NCBI GenBank assembly: GCA_013285705.1
Contig: JABDHA010000018.1
Coordinates: 1 to 53,248 of the forward strand
Source: Acidobacteriota bacterium
GTDB lineage: Bacteria > Acidobacteriota > Terriglobia > Terriglobales > Acidobacteriaceae
Length of the DNA: 53,248 nt
Reading direction: 5' to 3'
Shown here piece by piece: positions 8,734-17,642 of the stretch; within the stretch, counting starts at the first letter, position 1; every line of letters begins with the position of its first letter. The notes under the pieces are model-generated. The model worked only from the letters and a program-made list of their open reading frames with translations, did no database searches and was not told where the DNA came from. The position numbers were made by a program, and so were the translations under genes.

Positions 8734-10248
8734 TTAAGAACCAGTTCCTCTCATGACCACTTCGGCCGTTCGTATCAAAATCTTCATGTCCAACCAGGGG
8801 CTCCAATTCTCTACGTAAGCCAAATCCAGCGCTACATAACGCTCAAACGAGGGATCCTGGCGGGCGCGCACCTGCCATAGTCCGGTCAAGCCTGGCGATA
8901 CTTCGAGCCTGCGAAGATGCTCCAGTTCATACTGCTTTACTTCACTTGCAATCGGCGGCCTGGGACCAACCAGGCTCATCTCCCCTCGCAACACATTGAG
9001 GAGCTGCGGCAGCTCATCTAAACTGTACTTTCTCAGAATGCCGCCCGCGCGGGTAATCCGCGGATCATTTTTTATTTTGAAGAGAATTCCCTTGCGTTCA
9101 TTCTGATCCGCCAGCGAATCTTTCAACCGTTCAGCATTGATCACCATCGTGCGAAATTTGAAGCAGCGGAAGACGCGTCCTTTTTTCCCGATCCTTTCGG
9201 AAACATAGAATATTGGACCTGGTGAATCTACTTTGACCCACAGAGCGATCATGATTGATATGGGTAGAAGGAATAGCACAGCCATGCCTGCCAACAAGAC
9301 ATCGGTAGTTCGCTTTATCAAGGAGGCGATTGCCCGTTCATTGCGACGATGAATTGAAACCACGGGAAACTCTCCCAGGTATGCGATTGGGGACTCTGGT
9401 GTCACTTCGTCATAAAATCCGGGAATTACAAGTACTTCAATGCAGCATTCACGAGCAATATCTACGAGGCCGAGAATCATGGACGCGGGGCAGCATTCGG
9501 CGATAATGATTTCATCGATAAAGTGCAGCCGTGCAAGATAACGAAGTTGATCAATCGAGCCAATGACACTTTCGGGAGGCGCCTGCGAAACCGCATTGCT
9601 ACCCGGTATCTCCACGAAGCCCTTGAATACACGGCCAAGATGGCGGTTTCTCTCGATTTGCTTACAGAGTGCCAAGCCCATGCCACTGACACCAACAACG
9701 ATTACATTTCTGGAATCAACCCCTCGCTCATAGCGTCGAAAGGCAAGATATCGCCATCCTATCCGGGAGGCACAAAAGAGAAGGGTTGTAAGGCAGACCA
9801 GATACGCCACAACAGCGCGAGAGATAGCAACGTTGTGCATCATGTACATCGCGCCGCATAGAAGCAGGCCTGCAGCAAAACATGATTGTATTGTTTTACG
9901 TTGCTCATTCCATGTGCTGTACGTGAGAGTATGCCCATACAGCCCGTAATGATGTGTAATCATCAAGAGGCTTACGATAAACCAAGCTAGATAGCCCAAC
10001 TGCCATGGCAAGGGCGTTCCAGAAACGACAACGTCTTTTAACGTCTCCCCCGGCCCCATCCATCGATCCAACCCAAGCGTCAAAGCCAAGGCAAGTGCCA
10101 CGCAGACAGACAATATATCTGCGGCCATCATCATAACCATCGTTACGCCGGCACTGGATGCTGGCCTCCTCCTCAATGTAGACAAGCCACTGATCTTTGA
10201 GGAGAAAATAGATTGCTTCAGAAGCGTATCGAAGCTAATAGTTGCCAT
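8734..10248 (-). CDS. Undecaprenyl-phosphate sugar phosphotransferase (WcaJ/WbaP type)
   Basis: A polyprenyl-phosphate phosphoglycosyltransferase of about 504 residues, which transfers a sugar-1-phosphate (often Glc or Gal) to undecaprenyl phosphate and so starts each repeat unit. It has four or five N-terminal membrane segments, a Rossmann-like middle domain (NVIVVGVSGMGLALCKQI) and the C-terminal PF02397 catalytic domain. The signatures are KRTTDVLLAG, DSPGPIFY, RCFKFRTM, DELPQLLNVLRGEMSLVGPRPP and SPGLTGLWQV. The frame is open to an ATG at 10299; ATG at 10248 (MATISFD) matches family starts better, but neither has a strong ribosome site. A short leader hairpin lies about 160 nt upstream. 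The sugar specificity cannot be read. Confidence 0.9.
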   Translation of the reverse strand: MATISFDTLLKQSIFSSKISGLSTLRRRPASSAGVTMVMMMAADILSVCVALALALTLGLDRWMGPGETLKDVVVSGTPLPWQLGYLAWFIVSLLMITHHYGLYGHTLTYSTWNEQRKTIQSCFAAGLLLCGAMYMMHNVAISRAVVAYLVCLTTLLFCASRIGWRYLAFRRYERGVDSRNVIVVGVSGMGLALCKQIERNRHLGRVFKGFVEIPGSNAVSQAPPESVIGSIDQLRYLARLHFIDEIIIAECCPASMILGLVDIARECCIEVLVIPGFYDEVTPESPIAYLGEFPVVSIHRRNERAIASLIKRTTDVLLAGMAVLFLLPISIMIALWVKVDSPGPIFYVSERIGKKGRVFRCFKFRTMVINAERLKDSLADQNERKGILFKIKNDPRITRAGGILRKYSLDELPQLLNVLRGEMSLVGPRPPIASEVKQYELEHLRRLEVSPGLTGLWQVRARQDPSFERYVALDLAYVENWSPWLDMKILIRTAEVVMRGTGS

Positions 10249-10398
10249 GTGATTAGAAATGCCCTCCGAACACCAAAGACAGAAACAGGTAAAACTCATG
10301 AACAGCCCGATTGCCAGAGGTCTTATTGAGTGAAGATGGATTTATCGCCTGAGGGAGGGTTGATAAGCTGGATGAGGCGGGTATACTAACACTCTGGA

Positions 10399-10419
10399 TT
10401 TAGCGTGGGCTTCGCCCAT
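10399..10419 (-). promoter_or_regulatory. Candidate NusG-paralog leader element, copy A
   Basis: On the minus strand this reads ATGGGCGAAGCCC followed by ACGCTAAA. It can fold as a 5-bp TGGGC/GCCCA stem with a GAA loop and sits in the presumed leader of the phosphotransferase gene. The same 13-mer, in the same orientation relative to its gene and followed by GGCTGAAA, occurs at 18000-18012 ahead of the NusG-like gene. By analogy with ops and LoaP leader hairpins it may recruit the antiterminator. This is inference. Confidence 0.35.
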
Positions 10420-10785
10420 GTGACCCACAGAATGAGATCACCAGAAACACATGCGTTTAACTCTCGACGTCCACTCGATCAGGAACTGCAAGACCAAGCT
10501 CAACTCACATCTTCGACATTAAACGCCTGCTGGTTCCCTTTGTGTAGTCAATCCCAGTACAATCTAGTCGTTCGAGAACCAGCCTTGCAGATAAAGAATA
10601 CCGATAGGAATGCATGTACAGTATTCCCAATTGGTAATGATGCCCTTCTTATTTAGTAACCCATACGAACAACAGGGCTTTCGGGCGAACGAGATGAAAA
10701 CGATACCCGAAGAATTACCTTCAATTACTATTATGTGCGAATAGTTATCTTGTCGGCTTCATCTGCCTGTCCTATTGTTTGTCTG

Positions 10786-10804
10786 TCTCGCTTTTCAAGC
10801 GAGA
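10786..10804. repeat. Perfect inverted repeat
   Basis: TCTCGCTT and AAGCGAGA arms with a TTC loop (8-bp stem), about 205 bp upstream of the cupin-like gene. There is no T-run on either side. It could be an operator or an RNA hairpin. Confidence 0.45.
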
Positions 10805-11009
10805 ATAACGCATGTGAAAGCTGTCATGCGGCGCGACAATTGGATACATTTACTTGCACGTATTGCAACGAGACACATTCGTAGCTCTGCCAGCAGGTTT
10901 TTACTTTTTTCACCTAAAAAAGATGAAGCTTTCTTAGCGAGATTGTTCCCCGATCCATTGCGCGGTAATTACTGGGCCCAGGTAATTTGATCATGCCGAG
11001 GATTTTCCA

Positions 11010-11900
11010 ATGGATATTGCCGCACCTTCTGTCTTAGCGAATGACTCTCAAACCGCGATCTTATTTGAAAAAAAGTTTGACAATGCAGCATTCTCTTTTT
11101 CTCACACACTTCACCATTCACCTTACTTCTCCTATGACGCTCTTATCGACCTTGCAAATCGCATACAAGCAAGACCTAATCGATATCACCTAGAAGAAGG
11201 CGACACGACTCCGGGCAAAGGTTGGAGCATTCGACAAGCCCGCAAATCACTTCAAGAAAACCTAAAAGAGATTGCTGATACACATTCGTTTGTCATGCTG
11301 AAAAGAGTGCATGAAGAGCCTGAATATGCTCAGATATTAAAAGAATGTGTGATTGAATTGTCCGACCTGACGAAGACTGATATACGAAGACATTACAGGG
11401 ACGGCCTAATGACGATCCTCGTAACCTCACCGCACCGGGTCACTCCATATCACATCGATTCTGAAGCAAATCTACTCATGCAGATACAGGGCTATAAGTT
11501 CGTCTATATTTTTGATGGCAATGACCGAGAGATATTGCCGGCAACAGAACTGGAACGATTTTGGACGGGAGATATTAAGGCGGCCACCTACAGGGAACAT
11601 CTCCAAGATCGTGCGTTACAGTTCCGACTTACGCCAGGAGCAGGCGTTCACAATCCAGTTATATTCCCGCACTGGGTACAGAATGGGCCGGAAGTCTCTA
11701 TTTCCTTGAGCATTAACTTTAAGCGTATAGCGGACGACATGGCTGACGCATTTCGGATCAATTCACGCCTGCGTAGGGTAGGACTTCATCCTAAGGAACC
11801 TGGAAAGCTGCAAATGATCGACCACACGAAAGGCGTAGTTTATCGGACATTTCGCAATGTCAAGCATACGGTAGATAGCTGGAGGGACAGCACTCACTAG
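11010..11900 (+). CDS. Cupin_8/JmjC-like Fe(II)/2-oxoglutarate oxygenase candidate
   Basis: A 296-residue protein with a cupin_8-type core. TPYHIDSEANLLMQIQGYK supplies His148-x-Asp150, and IFPHWVQNGP supplies His221. That is the two-His-one-carboxylate triad of JmjC/cupin_8 dioxygenases, which hydroxylate proteins or small molecules using 2-oxoglutarate. The final KXINF-like strand (SISLSINFK) also matches the fold. No signal peptide is visible, so it is probably cytoplasmic. The gene stands alone, with long spacers on both sides. In this locus it might hydroxylate a sugar, lipid or peptide intermediate (inference). It could also be a non-catalytic cupin. Confidence 0.7.
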   Translation: MDIAAPSVLANDSQTAILFEKKFDNAAFSFSHTLHHSPYFSYDALIDLANRIQARPNRYHLEEGDTTPGKGWSIRQARKSLQENLKEIADTHSFVMLKRVHEEPEYAQILKECVIELSDLTKTDIRRHYRDGLMTILVTSPHRVTPYHIDSEANLLMQIQGYKFVYIFDGNDREILPATELERFWTGDIKAATYREHLQDRALQFRLTPGAGVHNPVIFPHWVQNGPEVSISLSINFKRIADDMADAFRINSRLRRVGLHPKEPGKLQMIDHTKGVVYRTFRNVKHTVDSWRDSTH

Positions 11901-12152
11901 CAAGAATTTGAGATCCCCCACCATTGTTTCTACCTTTCCCACATCTTGACTAGACTGCCATAGTGCACCCTTTTGAAGGGTAAGCGTGTGGCGACTCCAT
12001 CTGGTCAGCTGGCGCACGCTTACGACCGAGACCAGGACCGGACGGTTGTGGATCAGACCGATACATCCAAAGCGCCTGACCTATTCTGACATGAAGTGTC
12101 CGCTTTATCCTGGAGTCTCTGCAAGAAGAGGTCGAGAGGAGGACACTGCTAG

Positions 12153-12722
12153 ATGGAAGCAGAAGCCAACCGTCATGCTTTTGGCGAGCGCGCCTACGGT
12201 ATAAAAAAGCATCATGCAACACGCCTCCACTACGATCTCAGACTGGAGTGGAATGGAGTGTTGTTGAGCTGGGCTCTTCCAGAAGGGCCCAGCAACCGCG
12301 CCGGAGAGATTCGTAAAGCCATCGAGATGGAGGATCACAGCACAGCGAATCTACTATTCGAAGGTGTGCATGAGACGGGCCCTATCATGCTCTGGGATCG
12401 CGGAACATGGGAACCACAACCGGAATCCGATGACATCGCGAGCAGCCTGCGTAGAGGGGTCTTGCGATTTACGCTACATGGAGAAAGGCTGAAAGGCGGC
12501 TGGACGCTCACCAGGATAAAAAGCGGGAGAAATGCACAGCGGCCTATCTGGACACTCTGTAAGCAAGCCGACTCGTTCGCCGCAAGTCGCGACGACAAGT
12601 GCGTTTTGGAAAAATGGCCGAACAGTGTCAGCACGGGAAGGACTATGGAAGAGATCGTTCACGATTGGGCAGAGCGCAAAGATAAACACGAGCGTCAAAG
12701 AAAGCTTTTCGATGAGACATGA
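12153..12722 (+). CDS. Stand-alone LigD-type 3'-phosphoesterase domain protein
   Basis: This 189-residue protein matches the phosphoesterase (PE) domain of bacterial NHEJ ligase LigD. It has KKHHATRLHYDLRLEWNGVLLSWALPEGPS, the conserved His-rich VxDH-like MEDHSTANLLFEG, LWDRGTWEP and LHGERLKGGWTLTR. PE domains trim 3'-phosphate or ribonucleotide ends at DNA breaks. Here it is free of ligase and polymerase domains, and no Ku gene is nearby. An AGGAGG lies about 11 nt upstream of the ATG. The C-terminal tail is basic and charged (WAERKDKHERQRK). Its presence within the EPS locus is probably incidental; it may act with a ligase encoded elsewhere. Confidence 0.85.
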   Translation: MEAEANRHAFGERAYGIKKHHATRLHYDLRLEWNGVLLSWALPEGPSNRAGEIRKAIEMEDHSTANLLFEGVHETGPIMLWDRGTWEPQPESDDIASSLRRGVLRFTLHGERLKGGWTLTRIKSGRNAQRPIWTLCKQADSFAASRDDKCVLEKWPNSVSTGRTMEEIVHDWAERKDKHERQRKLFDET

Positions 12723-12903
12723 GAACTATTTCTTCGCGGAATCGAACACTGACGTCTGCCGAGCCGGTGCAACTGCAAGGAGGGACGGCGTTGCGACGTA
12801 CATGCGGACACATCACTGCGCAGAGCAATCGAAACCGTATTGGCACGTATCTGGAAAGAACTGCTCCCGAAGGTTGGAACTCCGAATCTAAATTCCCGAA
12901 CAC

Positions 12904-14355
12904 TTATAGCTTCGGAGAGGAAATTGATACAGTATCCGGGGCCTTCCAAGACTCAAAATACACTTCAGGAAATAAGTGTGTTGTTCCTGCAAGAAGAGGT
13001 TGTTGGGTTCCATTTAGGGTGTGAGAAAAAAATGCCAATGTATACCGATTAATGATTTCATAAGCTCGTAGTGGTTGAATCGGCCCAGCTTCTGTCCAGG
13101 ACCGCAATGGGGAATAGAGAGCTCTATCACTAAAATTCCAATGGCTTGTACCATTAATGTACAAGCGGTATCCGCCGAAGCGTTGTAAGTCAGCCTCAAT
13201 CGCGGCATCATCTTCTTCATTCGTCTTCCAGTACCGCCGGACAAATTTGGGCGTTTTCGCCAGTTCCGCAGGTGAAGGTTGAACTTCGGTGCCCTTTTCA
13301 TAGATCAGCATCAAGGGTTTTGAAAGTCCATGCGCTAATACTTGCCCGAACATCCAGCCATCCATGTTGAGAGCAGCCTTGATACGCGGGTCCAGATAGC
13401 AGGCCTCGGCGGCAGCTGCACCTCCTAGAGAATGTCCGAATGCTCCTACCCGCGTCAGATCGATCATCCCATGCAAAAAACTGGCTTTATCCAGATCCAT
13501 AAGTTGCAATTGATCGAGCACGAATATGTCGTCACGTGCCTCAATTTCGGTATATTTTGTGCCTAATGCGAACTCCTCATCAACCGTAGTATTCTTCAGG
13601 TCCCCCAGATCAGGCGCGCCCTTCGAATCAATCACCCGTCCATCTGGAAATGCAACTTTTCCTGAATAATATGTGTGATCCATGCTGGCGACGACGAAGC
13701 CATGGCTCGCCAATTCCTGCATGAGAAAAGTGTCTTGTGTCCGCTGTCCCGTCCACGCATGGTTGAATATGAGCACAGGATATGGCGCACCGCTGTGGTC
13801 AGGGGCTGCGTTCCAGTAGGAGTTAGTTTTTAGCACAGCCTGATAAGAAGAGATCAGGGTGGTTTCAGGGTACCTGCGGTATGTGGCCAATTTATTTCCA
13901 GCCGGTCTCGCCGGATACCAAATCTGGACCATAAGCTCCCGTTTTCCCGGTTGGACGTTAGTTCCCATTGGATCGCGGCTTCGGTCGACCATGTAAAGGA
14001 TGCGGGTGCCCACCGCATATGGTCCAGATGGTGTTGGGAAGCGGAACATTGGTAGAAGATATGAAAGTAGCGCAGAGAAGCTAACCAAAAATCCGCAGAA
14101 TAACCCGAGCCAGAGATGACGTTTCCCCTCTGCGGGCATAGGGTTCAAACCCACACAGAAAATCAGCAGAATGGAAAGGTATAGGGGCGCCAGCTGCCAG
14201 TGTGCTCCCTCAAATGCCAGATGGAACGCTAGGGCCGAAATCAGCAAAAGACAGAGCAAGCGTATGTAGAGAACACCGCGCTTTATCTTAAAAAGCAGGG
14301 ATAATGAGGCCAAGACAGTAAGGCAGCAGAGAAGAATTTCAAAAGGCCGCATCAT
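12904..14355 (-). CDS. Membrane-anchored PAF-acetylhydrolase-like alpha/beta hydrolase
   Basis: A 483-residue protein whose first 120 residues hold about four hydrophobic helices. The rest is an alpha/beta hydrolase like plasma PAF-acetylhydrolase or dienelactone hydrolase. The nucleophile elbow is GHSLGG with Ser309. LNMDGWMF offers the acid and NGTSHWNFSD the catalytic His. YPVLIFNHAWTG corresponds to the oxyanion region. The catalytic domain probably faces the periplasm, though topology is uncertain. Such enzymes cleave short acyl esters from lipids or sugars, so deacetylation of the polymer or lipid is a reasonable guess. It lies in the same direction as the GT2 and regulator genes upstream. 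Confidence 0.75.
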   Translation of the reverse strand: MMRPFEILLCCLTVLASLSLLFKIKRGVLYIRLLCLLLISALAFHLAFEGAHWQLAPLYLSILLIFCVGLNPMPAEGKRHLWLGLFCGFLVSFSALLSYLLPMFRFPTPSGPYAVGTRILYMVDRSRDPMGTNVQPGKRELMVQIWYPARPAGNKLATYRRYPETTLISSYQAVLKTNSYWNAAPDHSGAPYPVLIFNHAWTGQRTQDTFLMQELASHGFVVASMDHTYYSGKVAFPDGRVIDSKGAPDLGDLKNTTVDEEFALGTKYTEIEARDDIFVLDQLQLMDLDKASFLHGMIDLTRVGAFGHSLGGAAAAEACYLDPRIKAALNMDGWMFGQVLAHGLSKPLMLIYEKGTEVQPSPAELAKTPKFVRRYWKTNEEDDAAIEADLQRFGGYRLYINGTSHWNFSDRALYSPLRSWTEAGPIQPLRAYEIINRYTLAFFSHTLNGTQQPLLAGTTHLFPEVYFESWKAPDTVSISSPKL

Positions 14356-14406
14356 TCCTCTGAAGAGGCAACATTGGTTATGACTGTGTCTTTTTGAGCT
14401 GCAATC

Positions 14407-15417
14407 TTAGATGTTTCCCTTATATTCGATCAGGCTCTTCCTTTTGCCTTGTCTCTGACTGCGCTCATACTGAAGCTGGCCAACACAAATCGGGATTTGC
14501 TGAAAATGAGAATGCATTCCATAAATGAAAAGCGCTAGGGCGTCACGTGATTTCCATCTGGCACTTAAGGAAGAACGCAAGGAAAATCCAATAAAGAGAG
14601 CGCACCATAGAATCATCGGCAACACGGATTGCAATAGAACGGATGCAATCAGGGCAAAGATAGGCGACAAGGCCCAGAATATTCCTCGTTTCAGGTTATT
14701 GATCCGCTCAGAACTCCAGAAGGGATTTTCAGTATGCCGATAACGCCGTGAAACCTCGGCATAGGCATAGCCTGTTCGAATGGAGCGTTTCCAATACTGA
14801 CGAAACCGCGTCATCGCCAGATCATGGCCCACCATTGGAGCATCTATGTTAGCAATACGATAGCCGTGAGATCTGATTCTGCAACATAGTTCTGGTTCTT
14901 CGCCGGCAATCAGGGTGACATCATAGCCTCCCGCCAGTTCCAGGGCGCGCCGGCGCATGAGAACATTCCCCCCGCATAGGTCGACCTCGCCCACGGGGTA
15001 TATCCAGTCCAGATCAAGAATTCGGTTGTAAATGGAGGCTTTCGGGTGAATTTCGCGCAAGTGGCCCCAAACAGCGGCTAGTGTAGGATCCGCAGTAATG
15101 ATCTTAAGTGCTCTCGAAGGAAAATCAGGATCAAGGATCGTATCGCCGTCCAGGAACAGAACGAAGTCGGAGGATGCATTCCTCCAGCCTGTATCTCTTC
15201 CGAGAGCCGCTGTGGGCCGATCCGTCTTGAGCACAATTACTTTTGCCCCGAAGGATTCTGCGACCTCGGGGCTGCCGTCAGTTGACCCGGAGTCAACATA
15301 GATGGTCTCAACCTTCGTCCCAGAAGTATGTATGCCCTGAATCGACTGGAAGCAGCGCATTAAGCGCGATCCTTCATTTCGGCCAATTACCACAATGGAG
15401 AGCCCTAAAGCAGTCAT
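14407..15417 (-). CDS. Glycosyltransferase family 2
   Basis: A 336-residue GT-A fold inverting glycosyltransferase. The nucleotide-sugar site begins LSIVVIGRNEGSRL, followed by the YVDSGSTDGS element. The metal-binding DxD is VLFLDGDTILD, and IAGEEPELCCRIRSHGYRI provides the ED base region. Two hydrophobic helices near residues 245-285 (ALSPIFALIASVLLQSVLP and the next stretch) anchor it at the inner membrane. It probably adds one sugar to the undecaprenyl-linked repeat unit; donor and linkage are not predictable. It ends about 50 bp before the hydrolase gene, which suggests co-transcription. Confidence 0.88.
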   Translation of the reverse strand: MTALGLSIVVIGRNEGSRLMRCFQSIQGIHTSGTKVETIYVDSGSTDGSPEVAESFGAKVIVLKTDRPTAALGRDTGWRNASSDFVLFLDGDTILDPDFPSRALKIITADPTLAAVWGHLREIHPKASIYNRILDLDWIYPVGEVDLCGGNVLMRRRALELAGGYDVTLIAGEEPELCCRIRSHGYRIANIDAPMVGHDLAMTRFRQYWKRSIRTGYAYAEVSRRYRHTENPFWSSERINNLKRGIFWALSPIFALIASVLLQSVLPMILWCALFIGFSLRSSLSARWKSRDALALFIYGMHSHFQQIPICVGQLQYERSQRQGKRKSLIEYKGNI

Positions 15418-15538
15418 TCTTCCCTTCTATTTACTGCATGATTGACCCGGCTATTCGTCACGTTGCAACCCACTGCAGGTCAGTGATTCGACACGGGCAC
15501 GTATTGCGCGGGCTTTTTCTGATGCAACCGGCTCGCGC

Positions 15539-16957
15539 CTAGGAGCCATATTCTGCTTCGGATTTTTCTCGTTTATCGGCTATCCCATACTTCTGCAATT
15601 TGTAGAGAAAAGCTCTGTATTCCAGATTGAGCCGGACTGCGGCCTGACGGCGATTCCACCGAGTAGCTTCCAGGGCTTCCAATAGCAATTTGGATTCTGC
15701 CTGGCGCGATTTTTCAGCAAGACGGTCTATCGACGAACTGTTGTCTCCGTCCATGTGGCGATAGTGGTTTGATGTCGCAACGGGCTTTGGCGCGGAACAA
15801 GGCACGGTATTCATTAGTTCCTCGATCAACATCGAAGAACTCTGATAGACAAGAAAGCGGCGCATAATATTTTCCAACTCGCGCACGTTGCCCGGCCAGT
15901 GATACTCCATCATTGCCTGCTGCAGTTCGGTCGTAATTTCAGGCATGACTGCGCCCGGCCGCAAATGTCTGCCCAAGAGCACTTCCGCCAAGGGCAGAAT
16001 TTCGCTTTTGCGATCACGCAAAGGTGGAATGACGATATTGATAACGTTCAGACGATAATACAAATCTTCCCGGAAGGTGCCCTGCTCAATCGCTCGTCGC
16101 AAATCACGATGGGTGGCAGCCAGCACGCGTACATTTACCTTCACAGTGCGATTGCCGCCCAACGGCTGTATTTCGCCATCTTGTAGCACCTGAAGCAGCT
16201 TTGCCTGAAGGCGAATATCCATGTCGCCAATTTCGTCTAGAAGAATCGTTCCACCTTGAGCAATCTCAAATTTACCTGGCTTGTCAATGACGGCTCCGGT
16301 GAACGCCCCCTTTTCATAGCCGAATAGCTCACTCTCGACCAGCTCTGACGGCAATGCCGCACAGTTCAACTTGAGGAATGGCTTGTGTGCGCGCGGAGAA
16401 TATGCACATAGCCGCCGAGCCATCACTTCTTTTCCTACCCCTGTTTCGCCATGAAGGAGGACCGGCACATCAGCCATTCCTACTCGTGTAAGAAACGCGG
16501 TGGAAAACAAAGGCAGAGTGCCGCCTATGGATTCCTCAGATTCGCTATCTTTCTCATTCTGCTTGGCTTTTTCAGTTAAAATCGCAGCGGTGCTCACCGA
16601 ATTCTGAACTGTTTCTACCAAATCGTCCATAGAAGCAGGCTTAGAAAGCATGCGGATGTTGCCATTTCGGACAGGCAGATCGATTGGCAGGCTTCTCGAG
16701 TTTTCTGGAAGCAGGAGAATCTGGAGATGCGGATGAATCGCAGAGATTTCAGACAATACATTGAAATCCTGTTCGCGCCGCATGGTTACATTGCAAAAGA
16801 GAGCGACCGACGCAGTGCACGCCGGGTCGCGAAGATACAGAACGGCCTCAGGAATGTCTTTCAAAGAAAGAAGGCTGTAATCCCTCTCCCCAAACCCCTG
16901 GTTCAGGCAGGCATGCACATCCCGATGTTCACCAACCACCACAATCTCGCCTAACAT
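15539..16957 (-). CDS. Sigma-54 enhancer-binding regulator with degenerate receiver
   Basis: A 472-residue NtrC-family activator. Residues 1-120 resemble a response-regulator receiver, but the phosphoacceptor position in VALFCNV is Asn56 instead of Asp. The central AAA+ domain (about 145-375) has Walker A GETGVGKE (Lys176), the sigma-54 contact loop GAFTGA (217-222) and Walker B GGTILLDEIGDMD. The C-terminal Fis-like HTH (about 425-465) contains ATRWNRRQAAVRLNLEYRAFLYKL. Such proteins remodel sigma-54 RNA polymerase at -24/-12 promoters. One textbook promoter of this type lies nearby at 17552, on the other side of the divergent spacer, and is the obvious target. Loss of the Asp suggests control by something other than phosphorylation. 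Confidence 0.9.
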   Translation of the reverse strand: MLGEIVVVGEHRDVHACLNQGFGERDYSLLSLKDIPEAVLYLRDPACTASVALFCNVTMRREQDFNVLSEISAIHPHLQILLLPENSRSLPIDLPVRNGNIRMLSKPASMDDLVETVQNSVSTAAILTEKAKQNEKDSESEESIGGTLPLFSTAFLTRVGMADVPVLLHGETGVGKEVMARRLCAYSPRAHKPFLKLNCAALPSELVESELFGYEKGAFTGAVIDKPGKFEIAQGGTILLDEIGDMDIRLQAKLLQVLQDGEIQPLGGNRTVKVNVRVLAATHRDLRRAIEQGTFREDLYYRLNVINIVIPPLRDRKSEILPLAEVLLGRHLRPGAVMPEITTELQQAMMEYHWPGNVRELENIMRRFLVYQSSSMLIEELMNTVPCSAPKPVATSNHYRHMDGDNSSSIDRLAEKSRQAESKLLLEALEATRWNRRQAAVRLNLEYRAFLYKLQKYGIADKREKSEAEYGS

Positions 16958-17551
16958 ATTTTTTTAACCTATACGCGCTGGAAAAGATTCGACCGAATAA
17001 CTTTGCTGCCCACTCGGCATATCGCCAACCACCGGCTCACCGCTGTCCTGTATTGGATCAAGGCCAGCCGATTCAACAGCTTTTCGGCCGCCTGGCCGAC
17101 AACAACTTTTTGTATTTACATGGACAAGAGTAAGCACGTCCTTCATCTTGTTACATTCTGGGTGCGACAACAACCATTCTTTTGCATTTGTTACCATTGA
17201 TTTTCCACCGTGACACTCTTCAATGCCGAAAGTAAGTTACTCAACCCCTGCAAAGCAAAGATGAGATACGTTTTATCGCCTTTTCAGGCCGTTTCCAGTC
17301 AAAAGCCTCACTAATTACAGGAATTCTTCTTAGCTGTCCCATTCGAATGCGAGAATTTCTGGCGACATCGCAAGACCCCTTCGACTTTCCGCCCCCTGTT
17401 ATTCGGAACAATCGCGCATATAGCAAATACGAATCAACTTTTTAGAAACTTTCCGTCTTTTTGGGAACTATGAAAAAAGATCGGAAGCCCATAGTGTGCC
17501 TCATTTACGCGAAGTGCAACAAAATGTTGACACTCCCTCGATCTAAAACTT
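16958..17551. other. Divergent regulatory spacer
   Basis: About 600 bp between the sigma-54 activator gene and the sigma-54 promoter, with no convincing coding frame. It includes a 10-bp palindrome CATTCGAATG at 17340-17349, about 205 bp upstream of the -24 box. That is a suitable distance for an upstream activator site, though short palindromes are common by chance. It likely holds the enhancer sites and the activator's own promoter. Confidence 0.4.
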
Positions 17552-17567
17552 TGGCACCATGATTGCT
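17552..17567 (+). promoter_or_regulatory. Sigma-54 (-24/-12) promoter
   Basis: TGGCACCATGATTGCT matches the consensus TGGCAC-N5-TTGCW at every fixed position with exact spacing. Transcription should start about 12 nt beyond the GC, near 17578. The site therefore overlaps, and excludes, the first ATG of the next open frame (17559). It lies just across the spacer from a sigma-54 activator gene and heads a 24-kb run of co-directional genes. Confidence 0.88.
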
Positions 17568-17642
17568 TTAAGGGAAAGCAGCAAGGATGCCGTTCATGAC
17601 CTGTACGGCTCTCCATGCAAAACAAAGATTGGGTTATATACA

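Larger units (their letters stand above)
10249..11009. other. Long intergenic region with leader hairpins
   Basis: About 700 bp between divergent genes. The short open frames here have no recognisable domain or ribosome site. Two structures stand out: a GGGC-GAA-GCCC hairpin at 10406-10420 read toward the phosphotransferase gene, and a perfect 8-bp inverted repeat at 10786-10804. The rest is relatively AT-rich and presumably holds promoters for both flanking genes. I could not place -10/-35 boxes with confidence. Confidence 0.5.

Noticed and set aside
9658..9680. Sigma-54-like site on the minus strand (TGGCAC with GC at correct spacing)
   Set aside because: The -12 half is poor and it lies deep inside the phosphotransferase coding region.
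10960..10980. GG-N10-GC pattern before the cupin-like gene
   Set aside because: Only the GG and GC pairs match; the rest of the -24/-12 consensus is absent.
17559..17642. N-terminal extension of the XRE-type protein from ATG 17559
   Set aside because: The ATG lies within the sigma-54 promoter and upstream of the expected transcript start.
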